A stretch of 40,882 nt of DNA, taken from the NCBI GenBank assembly GCA_946407235.1, contig CAMJNF010000005.1, positions 1 to 40,882 of the forward strand, read 5' to 3'. How positions within the stretch are numbered: position 1 is the first letter of the stretch; each line of letters opens with the position of its first letter. Both the position numbers and the translations under genes were made by a program. Under the pieces are notes generated by a model, which saw nothing but the letters and a program-made list of their open reading frames with translations, had not been told where the DNA came from and ran no database searches. The stretch is from an uncultured Fibrobacter sp. GTDB taxonomy: Bacteria > Fibrobacterota > Fibrobacteria > Fibrobacterales > Fibrobacteraceae. Below are positions 27,679 to 36,925 of this stretch, one piece after another.

Positions 27679-28320
27679 ATGAAAACTCTAATCCTCTCCG
27701 ATATTCATGGTTCGGCCTTGGCAGCAAGGCAAGCCCTTTCATTCTTTGAAAAATTCAACTGCGAGAAGATTTTCTTGCTGGGCGATACGCTTTACCACGG
27801 TCCAAGAAACCCACTCCCCATAGGCCACGGCCCTATGCAGGTTGTCGAGGCTCTAGCCCCATACAAAGACCGCATTGTAGCTGTCCGCGGGAACTGCGAT
27901 GCCGATGTCGATTTGATGATGCTCGATTTTCCGATTGAAAACGAATACAAGGTCATCGATGACAACGGTCTGCACATGTTCTTGAGCCACGGGCACATCT
28001 TTATGCCAGATTGCTTCCCCAAAACAGCCCTAGAATCCATTGAATCAACAGGATTCACTCCGGTAAAAGGCGCTCTCGAACAGAAAAAGCCTCTCATTGA
28101 TGTCTACCTGTACGGCCACACACACGTTTGGAAGCTCGAAAAAAACTTTCGCGATGTGCTTCTCGTGAACCCCGGCTCCACAAGTCTCCCCAAAGGCGGC
28201 AACCCGCCGACATTCGGACTGTACGAAAGCACCCCCGCCAATGGAAACGAACCGGCACACGCCAGATTCAGCATCCACAAACTTGACGATGGAGAGGAAA
28301 TTAAGGCTGTAACTATATAG
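27679..28320 (+). CDS. yfcE: YfcE-type metallophosphodiesterase
   Basis: A 213-residue calcineurin-like phosphoesterase, about 30 residues longer than the E. coli protein. Metal ligands in order: Asp8 and His10 (LSDIHGS), Asp36 (LLGDTLYHGPRN), Asn72 (VRGNCDADVD), His104 (SHGHIF), and His147/His149 (YGHTH). LYHGPRNPLP and NPGSTSLPKGGNPPTFGLYE are specific to the YfcE group, manganese-dependent phosphodiesterases with activity on artificial diesters and an unclear natural substrate. Cytoplasmic. The extra length is an insertion after the GH motif (MPDCFPKTALESIESTGFTPVKGALEQKK). A second copy of its last coding segment lies 220 bases downstream. No ribosome site; the start codon directly follows a repeat word. 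Confidence 0.93.
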   Translation: MKTLILSDIHGSALAARQALSFFEKFNCEKIFLLGDTLYHGPRNPLPIGHGPMQVVEALAPYKDRIVAVRGNCDADVDLMMLDFPIENEYKVIDDNGLHMFLSHGHIFMPDCFPKTALESIESTGFTPVKGALEQKKPLIDVYLYGHTHVWKLEKNFRDVLLVNPGSTSLPKGGNPPTFGLYESTPANGNEPAHARFSIHKLDDGEEIKAVTI

Positions 28321-28333
28321 TTATACAAGAAGG

Positions 28334-28430
28334 CGACCCCGTCCCCATTCGCGGATCAAGACTACTAGTGCGGGGTGACAAAGTGAAAGGGAATGTCTTT
28401 TTGCTGTCATGCCGGCCATAGTGCCGGCAT
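28334..28430. repeat. REP-type repeat module between yfcE and its 3'-end copy
   Basis: Contains CCGTCCCCATTCGCGGATCA (28335-28354), nearly identical to 36527-36546, then GGGGTGACAAAGTGAAAGGGA, whose CAAAGTGAAAGGGA also occurs in ligA at 34584-34597. It ends in the palindrome ATGCCGGC/GCCGGCAT (28409-28430), in the opposite orientation to the units at 36479 and 36621. Confidence 0.65.
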
Positions 28431-28450
28431 CGCCTATTATACCATATAAG

Positions 28451-28564
28451 GCCCCCGCCAATGGAAACGAACCAGCATACGCAAGATTCAGCATCCACAA
28501 ACTTGACGATGGTTCTGTTATAAAAATGTGGTATTATGAAATAGCAACACGAGCCTCATTCTAA
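28451..28564 (+). pseudogene. Remnant of a second yfcE 3' end
   Basis: Bases 28452-28512 match 28232-28292 inside yfcE at about 58 of 61 positions (three differences). Read in the same frame this gives PANGNEPAYARFSIHKLDDG, then SVIKMWYYEIATRASF and a TAA at 28562 that falls inside a different repeat element. The true yfcE ends LDDGEEIKAVTI, so the similarity of xxIK after LDDG hints at a diverged tandem copy rather than a simple recent duplication. There is no start codon or upstream part, so it should not be expressed as a protein. Confidence 0.6.
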
Positions 28565-28600
28565 GTTCTAAGAGCGTAGCGGGCTAAGTTCTGCCAACTA
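28558..28600 (+). repeat. CTAAGTTCT repeat element, copy A
   Basis: Two CTAAGTTCT words flank an AGAGCGTAGCGGG core and are followed by GCCAAC. The same 38-base element occurs inverted at 33413-33450 and 34145-34182 with one to three differences. It overlaps the possible -35 of the SpmA-SpmB gene (CTGCCA, 28591-28596). Confidence 0.7.
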
Positions 28601-28619
28601 CTTACATTTTTACTACTTT
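28591..28619 (+). promoter_or_regulatory. Possible leaderless-type promoter inside a repeat
   Basis: CTGCCA (28591-28596), 17 bases, TACTTT (28614-28619), then 7 bases to the ATG at 28627. Weak boxes but the same geometry as the trp, GTPase and barrel promoters; no Shine-Dalgarno sequence. Confidence 0.35.
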
Positions 28620-28626
28620 AAAAGCT

Positions 28627-29874
28627 ATGGTTTTAAATGTAATTTGGCTCGTATTTTTCTTTGGTGCATTTATTGCATGCATCGTCCAGTGGCTCGCATT
28701 CGGTGACACCGGCATTTTCAACAAGGCTATTCTCGGGGCATTCGACATGTCCAAAACCGCTTTCGAAATCGCCATCGGCCTTACAGGCATTTTAAGCCTT
28801 TGGCTTGGCATTTTAAAGATTGGCGAAAAAGCAGGCGCAGTCCAGTTGCTTGCCAAAATCGTCCAACCGCTCTTTTCGAGACTTTTTCCGCAAATTCCGA
28901 AAGGCCACCCCGTCGTGGGCACCATGCTCATGAACATCAGCGCGAACATGCTCGGCCTCGATAACGCAGCAACTCCGATGGGCCTCCAAGCGATGAAGCA
29001 GTTGCAAGAGCTCAACCCGAACGAAGACAAAACCGTTGCAAGCGACTCGCAAATCATGTTCTTAGTCCTTAACGCAAGTGGACTTACATTGATTCCAGTG
29101 AGCATCATGACATACCGCGCCCAGCTCGGCGCCACAAATCCAAGCGATGTTTTTTTACCACTCTTGCTATCCACTTTTTTCAGCACCATCGCAGGCATTT
29201 TTGCTCTGAGCTTTTTTCAGAAAATCAAGCTTAAAGATCCCGTAACAGTTGCATGGCTCGGCGGCATCAGCGCTTGCGTCATCGCCATCATGTTCTATTT
29301 TAGCCACCTCACTGCAGAAGCTCTCGGCACCACAAGCCTTTTCATCAGCGGCATCGTTCTATTCGGAATCATCGTTGCATTCCTCGGCCTCGCCTGCTAC
29401 AAAAAAGTCCAGGCATACGAAGCATTCGTCGAAGGCGCTAAGGAAGGTTTCAACACAGCTGTGATGATTATCCCGAACCTCGTTGCGATTCTCGTAGGTG
29501 TCGCCGTGTTCCGTGCCAGCGGCGCGATGGACTTGGTCATGAACGGAATTTCCGCATTACTCGGCCTTATCGGTGTCGGAAACGATATCGTTCCGGCCCT
29601 CCCCACCGCCCTCATGAAGCCCCTCAGCGGAAGCGGTGCTCGTGGCATGATGATCGATGCCATGAAGAACTTAGGCCCGGATAGTTTTGCCGGTCGCCTC
29701 AGTTGCATGTTCCAAGGTGCAGCCGACACGACATTCTATATAATAGCGGTTTACTTCGGTTCCGTCGGCGTGAAAAAAACTCGCCACGCAGTCACCTGCG
29801 CCCTCATCGCCGATGCAGTTGGTGTAATTGCCGCTATCATAATAGCTTACATATTTTTCCCCCCGATTCACTAA
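28627..29874 (+). CDS. Fused SpmA-SpmB (nucleoside-recognition/Gate domain) membrane protein
   Basis: A 415-residue membrane protein with about ten helices. The first half (1-195) resembles spore maturation protein A: IWLVFFFGAFIACIVQW, MSKTAFEIAIGLTGILSLWLGILKIGEKAG and NISANMLGLDNAATPMGLQAM. The second half (about 225-415) resembles spore maturation protein B: FVEGAKEGFNTAVMIIPNLVAILVGVAVFRASGAMD, LMKPLSGSGARGMM and GAADTTFYIIAVYFGSVGVKKTRHA. Both halves carry the Gate domain. In spore formers the two are separate proteins of spore-cortex maturation; in non-sporing bacteria the fused form is widespread and its role is unknown, perhaps transport. The gene is monocistronic and preceded by repeat copy A. 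Confidence 0.88.
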   Translation: MVLNVIWLVFFFGAFIACIVQWLAFGDTGIFNKAILGAFDMSKTAFEIAIGLTGILSLWLGILKIGEKAGAVQLLAKIVQPLFSRLFPQIPKGHPVVGTMLMNISANMLGLDNAATPMGLQAMKQLQELNPNEDKTVASDSQIMFLVLNASGLTLIPVSIMTYRAQLGATNPSDVFLPLLLSTFFSTIAGIFALSFFQKIKLKDPVTVAWLGGISACVIAIMFYFSHLTAEALGTTSLFISGIVLFGIIVAFLGLACYKKVQAYEAFVEGAKEGFNTAVMIIPNLVAILVGVAVFRASGAMDLVMNGISALLGLIGVGNDIVPALPTALMKPLSGSGARGMMIDAMKNLGPDSFAGRLSCMFQGAADTTFYIIAVYFGSVGVKKTRHAVTCALIADAVGVIAAIIIAYIFFPPIH

Positions 29875-29891
29875 ATTTTAGTGCAAGCCCC

Positions 29892-29976
29892 AGTGTTCTA
29901 ATGTAGAATAAAAATAAGATTATATATTAATTTTTTTTTACCTCCTCCAAAAGTTTTTATTTACATTTAGAACACT
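29892..29976. repeat. Spaced inverted repeat before the second EAL gene
   Basis: AGTGTTCTA-ATGT (29892-29904) is mirrored by ACATTTAGAACACT (29963-29976), with 9 bp perfect at the ends plus 4 bp after a one-base bulge. The 58 bases between contain a run of ten T (29931-29940). It fills the 140-base gap and might be an operator pair or a long hairpin. Confidence 0.4.
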
Positions 29977-30014
29977 AATTTGGTGTTGATAGAGTGGTCA
30001 TTTAAGGGGCGTAA

Positions 30015-31709
30015 ATGGATTACATCATATTCTGTAGCGCATACAAAGACTTCAGGGATGCGATATTAGATAATATTCCCGACATAATGGTTGTGATGAA
30101 ACGCGTCAGCGGCGCGATTTCTCCAATCTGTAATATTCTAAATATCGGCTACATCAAGCTCAAGATCATAGCCCCAAGATCAATCATTGCAAAGAACGGC
30201 TTAAACGACGAAAAAATCATTTACGAAGATCCAAACGGATACGAATCAGTCCCTGTAATTCAGACCTACAGAACTGGCGAAAACGGCATTGTCACCATCG
30301 AAATCCGCGCCAAAAAAAGTCACAAATTTACAAATCCCGAACTCCAGGCGGTAAAGCTCATCTGCGATGACATGTTTATCATTCTCGGCAGATCACGACT
30401 CATGAGCGCCATCCATTATGCAAGTCAAACAGACACAATGACAGGCGTCCCCAATACCGCACAACTCGTACATCATAGCATTGAATTGAAAGCACAAAAC
30501 AAGCTGCATAATTTCAGCGGGCTTTTCATCAATCTAAAAAATTACAAGTATATCAATCAGTCAAAAACCCCCGCCGTTGGAGACAAGGGGATTATCGCCT
30601 TTACACATACCATCATGGCCATGTGCCACGATGACGAAATGATAGCCAGGCTTGGCGGTGACAACTTCTTAGTTCTTGTAAAAAAAGAAAACAGGGAAAT
30701 GTTCATCAAGAACTTGACATCCGTTCAAGTCAACATTCCTATACCGAATGCGCCTGCAATTTCTCTAAAAATTCAAAGCCGCATAGGTGTTTACGACATC
30801 CAGCCACAAGATTCCATGAACGAAATCATGCATTGCAGTTCCGTGGCTCTGAACGAATCTAGAATTCATCCCGGAAACGATGTCGTTTACTTTACCAAGC
30901 GCATGCTCGACGAAGTCTATCGCGCAAAAGAAGTTTCTTCACTTTTCCGCGAAGCGCTGCAGCATGGAGAATTTATCGTTTACTACCAGCCAAAAGTTTC
31001 TGTCAAGGAACAGGAACTTTGCGGTTGCGAAGCGCTCGTCCGCTGGAAACGCCATGGACAGATTATACCTCCTAGCGATTTCTTACCAATTCTCGAAAAA
31101 GAGGCTTCCATCTGCCAGCTGGACTTTTTCGTTTTCCGCAAAGTCTGCGAAGATATCCGTTCTTGGCTTGATGCAGGCATTGAACCCGTCCGCGTATCGT
31201 CTAATTTCTCCAGGCTCCATTTCAGGAACCCGCATCTTACCGAAGATGTCTTGAATATCATGAAGGAATACAACATTGATAGCAAGTACATCGAAATAGA
31301 ATTGACCGAAGCATCGGATTTCGATGACAAAGTCGCCATGCAGAAGTTCGTGAACAGCCTTCGCGAAAACAACATTTCCGTTTCAATTGATGACTTTGGT
31401 ACAGGATATTCCACATTTAACGTCATCAAGGATTTGAACGTCAACGTCATCAAGCTTGACAAATCGCTTCTCGACCATATCGGTGACAACACGCATCACG
31501 ACGAAGTTGTTATCAAGAACATGGTCAACATGATTAACGAGCTCCATCTCGAAGTCGTTGCCGAAGGCGTTGAAAACAGCAAGCAGCTGGATTTTTTACA
31601 AAACGCCAATTGTTCTATCATTCAGGGATTCATTTTCGACAAGCCTCTTTCCAAAGAAGATTTCGAAAAAAGACTTTCCAAGCAAGTGACGTACGAGAAT
31701 ATTACCTAG
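30015..31709 (+). CDS. Cytoplasmic cyclic-di-GMP phosphodiesterase (degenerate GGDEF-EAL)
   Basis: A 564-residue protein without membrane segments. AAGGGG lies 5 bases before the ATG. Residues 1-140 form an unassigned, GAF-like sensor region (VTIEIRAKKSHKFTNPELQAVKLICDDMFIIL). The GGDEF domain (about 145-300) has GGDNF at 214-218 and lacks the usual nucleotide and metal residues around it, so it is probably inactive. The EAL domain (about 315-555) keeps its catalytic set: EALVRW at 339, the Asn of SSNFS, IELTEAS, DDFGTGYST at 459, IKLDKS, AEGVEN and QGFIFDKP. Hydrolysis of c-di-GMP is predicted. The tail overlaps the convergent membrane-protein gene by 4 bases (CTAG). With the 1517 gene it is the second enzyme of this kind in the window. 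Confidence 0.9.
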   Translation: MDYIIFCSAYKDFRDAILDNIPDIMVVMKRVSGAISPICNILNIGYIKLKIIAPRSIIAKNGLNDEKIIYEDPNGYESVPVIQTYRTGENGIVTIEIRAKKSHKFTNPELQAVKLICDDMFIILGRSRLMSAIHYASQTDTMTGVPNTAQLVHHSIELKAQNKLHNFSGLFINLKNYKYINQSKTPAVGDKGIIAFTHTIMAMCHDDEMIARLGGDNFLVLVKKENREMFIKNLTSVQVNIPIPNAPAISLKIQSRIGVYDIQPQDSMNEIMHCSSVALNESRIHPGNDVVYFTKRMLDEVYRAKEVSSLFREALQHGEFIVYYQPKVSVKEQELCGCEALVRWKRHGQIIPPSDFLPILEKEASICQLDFFVFRKVCEDIRSWLDAGIEPVRVSSNFSRLHFRNPHLTEDVLNIMKEYNIDSKYIEIELTEASDFDDKVAMQKFVNSLRENNISVSIDDFGTGYSTFNVIKDLNVNVIKLDKSLLDHIGDNTHHDEVVIKNMVNMINELHLEVVAEGVENSKQLDFLQNANCSIIQGFIFDKPLSKEDFEKRLSKQVTYENIT

Positions 31710-32149
31710 AAGAACATCCAGACGGCCATCCACAACACGATAAGACCGAACTCGATTTCTTTTGAAATTCGAGCCATAAACATGCAGCCGAACGCAATTC
31801 CGGCAATAGCGGCCAAACGCAGCCAAGGCGTTTCTTCGCCCGTCTGATACAGCGATAGACACCCGAGAAGTTCCACCCAAAGCCAAAACGTTTGGGCCAA
31901 TACCATAAAACGCCTGCGATTTTCGCGAAGCCCCGTTGTAAAAACGCAAAGCGTAAGCGCCAACATGCGAAACGGATAGACTTCCAAAACGGGAAATGCA
32001 ATGTTCCCGGCAAAGGCCGTGTAAAGGCAGTTCGACAAAACAATCAAGAACATGACAAGCGTTATGCGGTACAGGCCCTTGATTTTCCAAATAAATGCAG
32101 CGAAAATCAAGCACAGCAGACACGCAACAGCATTTGCAAACATGCTCAT
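31706..32149 (-). CDS. Small integral membrane protein, unknown
   Basis: A 147-residue membrane protein with about five hydrophobic helices (ANAVACLLCLIFAAFIW, ITLVMFLIVLSNCLYTAFAG, FRMLALTLCVFTTGL, FWLWVELLGCLSLY, FGLIVLWMAVWMFF). GGAGG lies 6 bases before the ATG at 32149. The start overlaps the stop of the larger membrane protein upstream by ATGA, so the two are coupled and probably form a complex. Its stop shares CTAG with the stop of the EAL gene on the other strand. I recognise no family or catalytic residue. Confidence 0.75.
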   Translation of the reverse strand: MSMFANAVACLLCLIFAAFIWKIKGLYRITLVMFLIVLSNCLYTAFAGNIAFPVLEVYPFRMLALTLCVFTTGLRENRRRFMVLAQTFWLWVELLGCLSLYQTGEETPWLRLAAIAGIAFGCMFMARISKEIEFGLIVLWMAVWMFF

Positions 32150-33393
32150 TTGCGGCCTCCTTTACCTTTTCTTGAAAGCCAAACATGTGCGAACGGTTGC
32201 AAACAGACTAACAAACAACCGACGTAAGCTCCAAACGGCCCCGCAAGATGCACCCAGTCCGAAGTGAAATAGCCATACGTCACAGCAGCCAATACGCCAC
32301 AAAGCACCGGTAAGCGCACCACCTTGAATTCCGGAGCGGAAAACGGTGCGTAATATTTCCGTTCTTCAGCATCAGGAATTTCTCCGTCCGAGCTATCACT
32401 CTCCTCCCCCATCAAGATTTCATCGTTTTCAAAGAATCGCGAAAGAAGGATTCGCACACCAAAGAAAAAGAAAACAAAAAACACTCCGCCAGCAAACATA
32501 AGACTTACATTGGCCAAAGAGACGTTCGAAACCAAATGAAAATCATCGAGATACAAGACAAAGTCACACTTGAGAAGCACGCCAAAGAAAATGCACAAGA
32601 CGACAATCAGCCGTCCCCAAAGGCTTTCGCGCACAGCCTCAAATAACAGTAGCTGCGGAACAACGCAGGCAAAAATAAAAGCAATAATGCTCCCGCTATC
32701 TTTGATAAGCATAAGCCACAAAAACAGCAACGACATAAACCAGCTACAAAGCAAGATAAACCGTTCGATTAAGCGGTTATAATAATTCTCGAACGAGAGG
32801 AGAGCAATTGTACTTGCAAGCCCCATGTAAAAAACGCAAGCGACCACGTATAACGGAAAGAATGCACCCTGCCATAGCGAATTTTCAAATTGAGCAAAAT
32901 CAAGGGCAAATTCAGACACCACCCAGAACACCGTCGGGAGGATAAAACATGCTAGTGGTCGTCGGATCTTAGCAAGATTTTTGCAAAGCGAAACATCTTC
33001 AGCACTATCCGCAGCAACAAGATGCGTCACAAAAAACAAGAGCGATATGAACCCGACAATGCCAATATTATAGATATCGCTATTCAATTTAATGGAATTT
33101 GAATAAAGCAACGACAACGCAATGGCCACAACATAACTGCACAGCGAACAGAGTTCAAGCAAAAGCGATGTACGGCGATGAATTTTCACCTTCATTACAA
33201 GCAGGAACGCCGAAAGGAGAACACCCGCCTGAGACATCCCGATCCAAAAAATAAAAAGCGTTTTAGGGAATTTCCAATTTTCGCTATTATGCAAAAGCAA
33301 ATCAAAGGAACCATCCCAAAACGAGCCTCCGACCGAAAGCAGAAGCAACAAGCACAACCCAATAAAAACTATAGTAACGACTTTACTGTTCAA
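32146..33393 (-). CDS. Polytopic membrane protein, tentatively NrfD-like
   Basis: A 415-residue protein with about ten hydrophobic helices and one acidic cytoplasmic-type loop (NDEILMGEESDSSDGEIPDAEERKYY, about 325-350). The start is a TTG at 33393, supported by GGAGG 8 bases upstream and the lack of any nearby ATG. TLFIFWIGMSQAGVLLSAFLLVMKVKIHRRTSLLLELCSLCSYVVAI (about 45-92) resembles the first helices of NrfD/ActC-type quinol-binding subunits, which anchor iron-sulphur oxidoreductases in the membrane. No iron-sulphur or molybdopterin partner is adjacent, so the call is uncertain and it may be an unrelated membrane family. It is coupled to the 147-residue protein through an ATGA overlap. 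Confidence 0.5.
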   Translation of the reverse strand: MNSKVVTIVFIGLCLLLLLSVGGSFWDGSFDLLLHNSENWKFPKTLFIFWIGMSQAGVLLSAFLLVMKVKIHRRTSLLLELCSLCSYVVAIALSLLYSNSIKLNSDIYNIGIVGFISLLFFVTHLVAADSAEDVSLCKNLAKIRRPLACFILPTVFWVVSEFALDFAQFENSLWQGAFFPLYVVACVFYMGLASTIALLSFENYYNRLIERFILLCSWFMSLLFLWLMLIKDSGSIIAFIFACVVPQLLLFEAVRESLWGRLIVVLCIFFGVLLKCDFVLYLDDFHLVSNVSLANVSLMFAGGVFFVFFFFGVRILLSRFFENDEILMGEESDSSDGEIPDAEERKYYAPFSAPEFKVVRLPVLCGVLAAVTYGYFTSDWVHLAGPFGAYVGCLLVCLQPFAHVWLSRKGKGGRK

Positions 33394-33412
33394 AGTTCGC
33401 GCCTCCGGCGCA

Positions 33413-33485
33413 GTTGGTAGAACTTAGCCCGCTCCGCTCCTAGAACTTAGTTGGCAACTCTAAGCTCTAAGTTCTATGTTCTGCC
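33413..33485 (-). repeat. CTAAGTTCT repeat element, copy B, with extra words
   Basis: Read on the minus strand, the 33450-33413 part matches copy A: CTAAGTTCTA, GGAGCGGAGCGGG, CTAAGTTCTACCAAC. A further run of related words (AGAACATAGAACTTAGAG) extends to 33485. It lies between the divergent NrfD-like and mntP genes. The adjacent GCGCCTCCGGCGC hairpin (33400-33412) also supplies the GGAGG used by the minus-strand gene. Confidence 0.65.
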
Positions 33486-33554
33486 ATCTAATAACTACAA
33501 TATATTTTTTTATTTTTGCGCTCGAAGATTCAAATGAAAAAAAAATAACACAAA

Positions 33555-34103
33555 ATGACCACCCTAGAAATTATCATTATAGCCATTGTCGAAGCGATGG
33601 ACTGTTTTGCAGTCGCCATTTCAACTGGACTTTGCAAATCGGGCATCCGATACAGCAGCGCATTTTTACAGGCCGTGAGCTTTGGAGTTTTTCAGGGTGG
33701 CATGACGCTCCTCGGTTATTTCCTGGGCAGTTTTGCCGAGCGCTGGTTCAATGCGGTAGGCACACCGATCGCCTGCGCAATTCTCTGCATTTTGGGCGGG
33801 CGCATGATTTGGGGCGCCATCAGGGGCTGCGACGAGGTCGTATCTTGCAAACGTTTGAGCCTCATGAACATTTTGCTGTTGTCGGTCGCCACGAGCATTG
33901 ATGCCTTCGCGGTCGGGATTTCGTTCGCATTCCTGAATGCCAACATGGTTTTTGCCACCTCCGCCATTGCAATTGCAAGCTTTGTGATGGGCATTCTCGG
34001 TTTTGAAATCGGGCGCCACGCCTCCAAGCGATTCAAGACAAAAATCCCGGAGATTATCGCCGGGATTATCCTGATTGCCATAGGCGTGAAGATGTTCATA
34101 TAG
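33555..34103 (+). CDS. mntP: Manganese efflux pump MntP
   Basis: A 182-residue membrane protein with six helices in two similar halves, as in the MntP (YebN) family, which exports Mn(II) to prevent toxicity. The two family signatures are visible: AIVEAMDCFAVAISTGL near residues 9-25 (Asp16) and VATSIDAFAVGISFAFL near 114-130 (Asp119). These Asp residues are needed for transport in characterised homologues. FQGGMTLLGYFLG and FVMGILGFEIGRHASKR are also typical. The first signature has AMDCFAV instead of the commoner DAFAV. No Shine-Dalgarno sequence precedes the ATG, and no manganese riboswitch was recognised upstream. Repeats flank the gene on both sides. Confidence 0.93.
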   Translation: MTTLEIIIIAIVEAMDCFAVAISTGLCKSGIRYSSAFLQAVSFGVFQGGMTLLGYFLGSFAERWFNAVGTPIACAILCILGGRMIWGAIRGCDEVVSCKRLSLMNILLLSVATSIDAFAVGISFAFLNANMVFATSAIAIASFVMGILGFEIGRHASKRFKTKIPEIIAGIILIAIGVKMFI

Positions 34104-36454
<2,351 letters not shown>

Positions 36455-36463
36455 ATTTTTTTG

Positions 36464-36646
36464 CAAAACAAGATGGCGATCCCGGCACAAGGCCGGGATG
36501 ACAACGTGCAAAACAAGATGGTGATGCCGTCCCCATACGCGGATCATGACCACTAAGCCGCAAGCTGCAAGTGGCCAAAGAGAACAAATCCGGGATGACA
36601 ACGTGCAATACAAGATGGCGATTCCCGCTCGGTGGCGGGAATGACA
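36464..36646 (+). repeat. Tandem array of three REP-type units
   Basis: GCAAAACAAGATGG (36463-36476, 36507-36521) and GCAATACAAGATGG (36605-36618) each start a unit. Unit 1 holds ATCCCGGC/GCCGGGAT (36479-36499) then GACAACGTG. Unit 2 holds GCCGTCCCCATACGCGGATC, a variable middle and CCGGGATGACAACGTG. Unit 3 holds ATTCCCGC/GCGGGAAT (36621-36642) then GACA. The array lies directly after ligA, where it may also act as its transcription end. Confidence 0.75.
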
Positions 36647-36649
36647 TAT

Positions 36650-36676
36650 AAAAAAGGCGCCCCACAACGGACGCCC
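36650..36676 (-). terminator. Minus-strand terminator without an obvious gene
   Basis: On the minus strand, GGCGTCC and GGGCGCC (one G-U pair) flank a short loop and are followed by TTTTTTAT. No minus-strand gene precedes it; the 36677-36889 stretch has no convincing coding frame or recognised RNA on either strand. Confidence 0.5.
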
Positions 36677-36889
36677 GAACGGCTTCAATATCAAGATTTA
36701 GCACAGCGAAGCTACAATCTACATCCTCATAAAAGGACTGGCATCAAAGCAGCTCTTTTTGGAATAAAACTCGGCTCAAAAGCCCTCATTTCAATCCCTG
36801 GCGCCAAATGTATAAAAATTTTAACACAGTGGCAAGATATTTCATGAAGAAAAACTGAACTAGCAGCAAATGGTCGTTTTGGGGCTAGA

Positions 36890-36918
36890 TTGCCTAAATC
36901 ACCATATTTTAGTAAATT
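36890..36918 (+). promoter_or_regulatory. Promoter of the COG0523 GTPase, leaderless geometry
   Basis: TTGCCT (36890-36895), 17-base spacer, TAAATT (36913-36918), then 7 bases to the ATG at 36926. No Shine-Dalgarno sequence. No Zur-type palindrome was recognised. Confidence 0.5.
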
Positions 36919-36925
36919 TGCAGCC

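Noticed and set aside
33450-33554. A manganese riboswitch (yybP-ykoY) in front of mntP
   Set aside because: The gap is filled by the CTAAGTTCT repeat and an AT-rich stretch; the conserved loop motifs of that riboswitch were not found.
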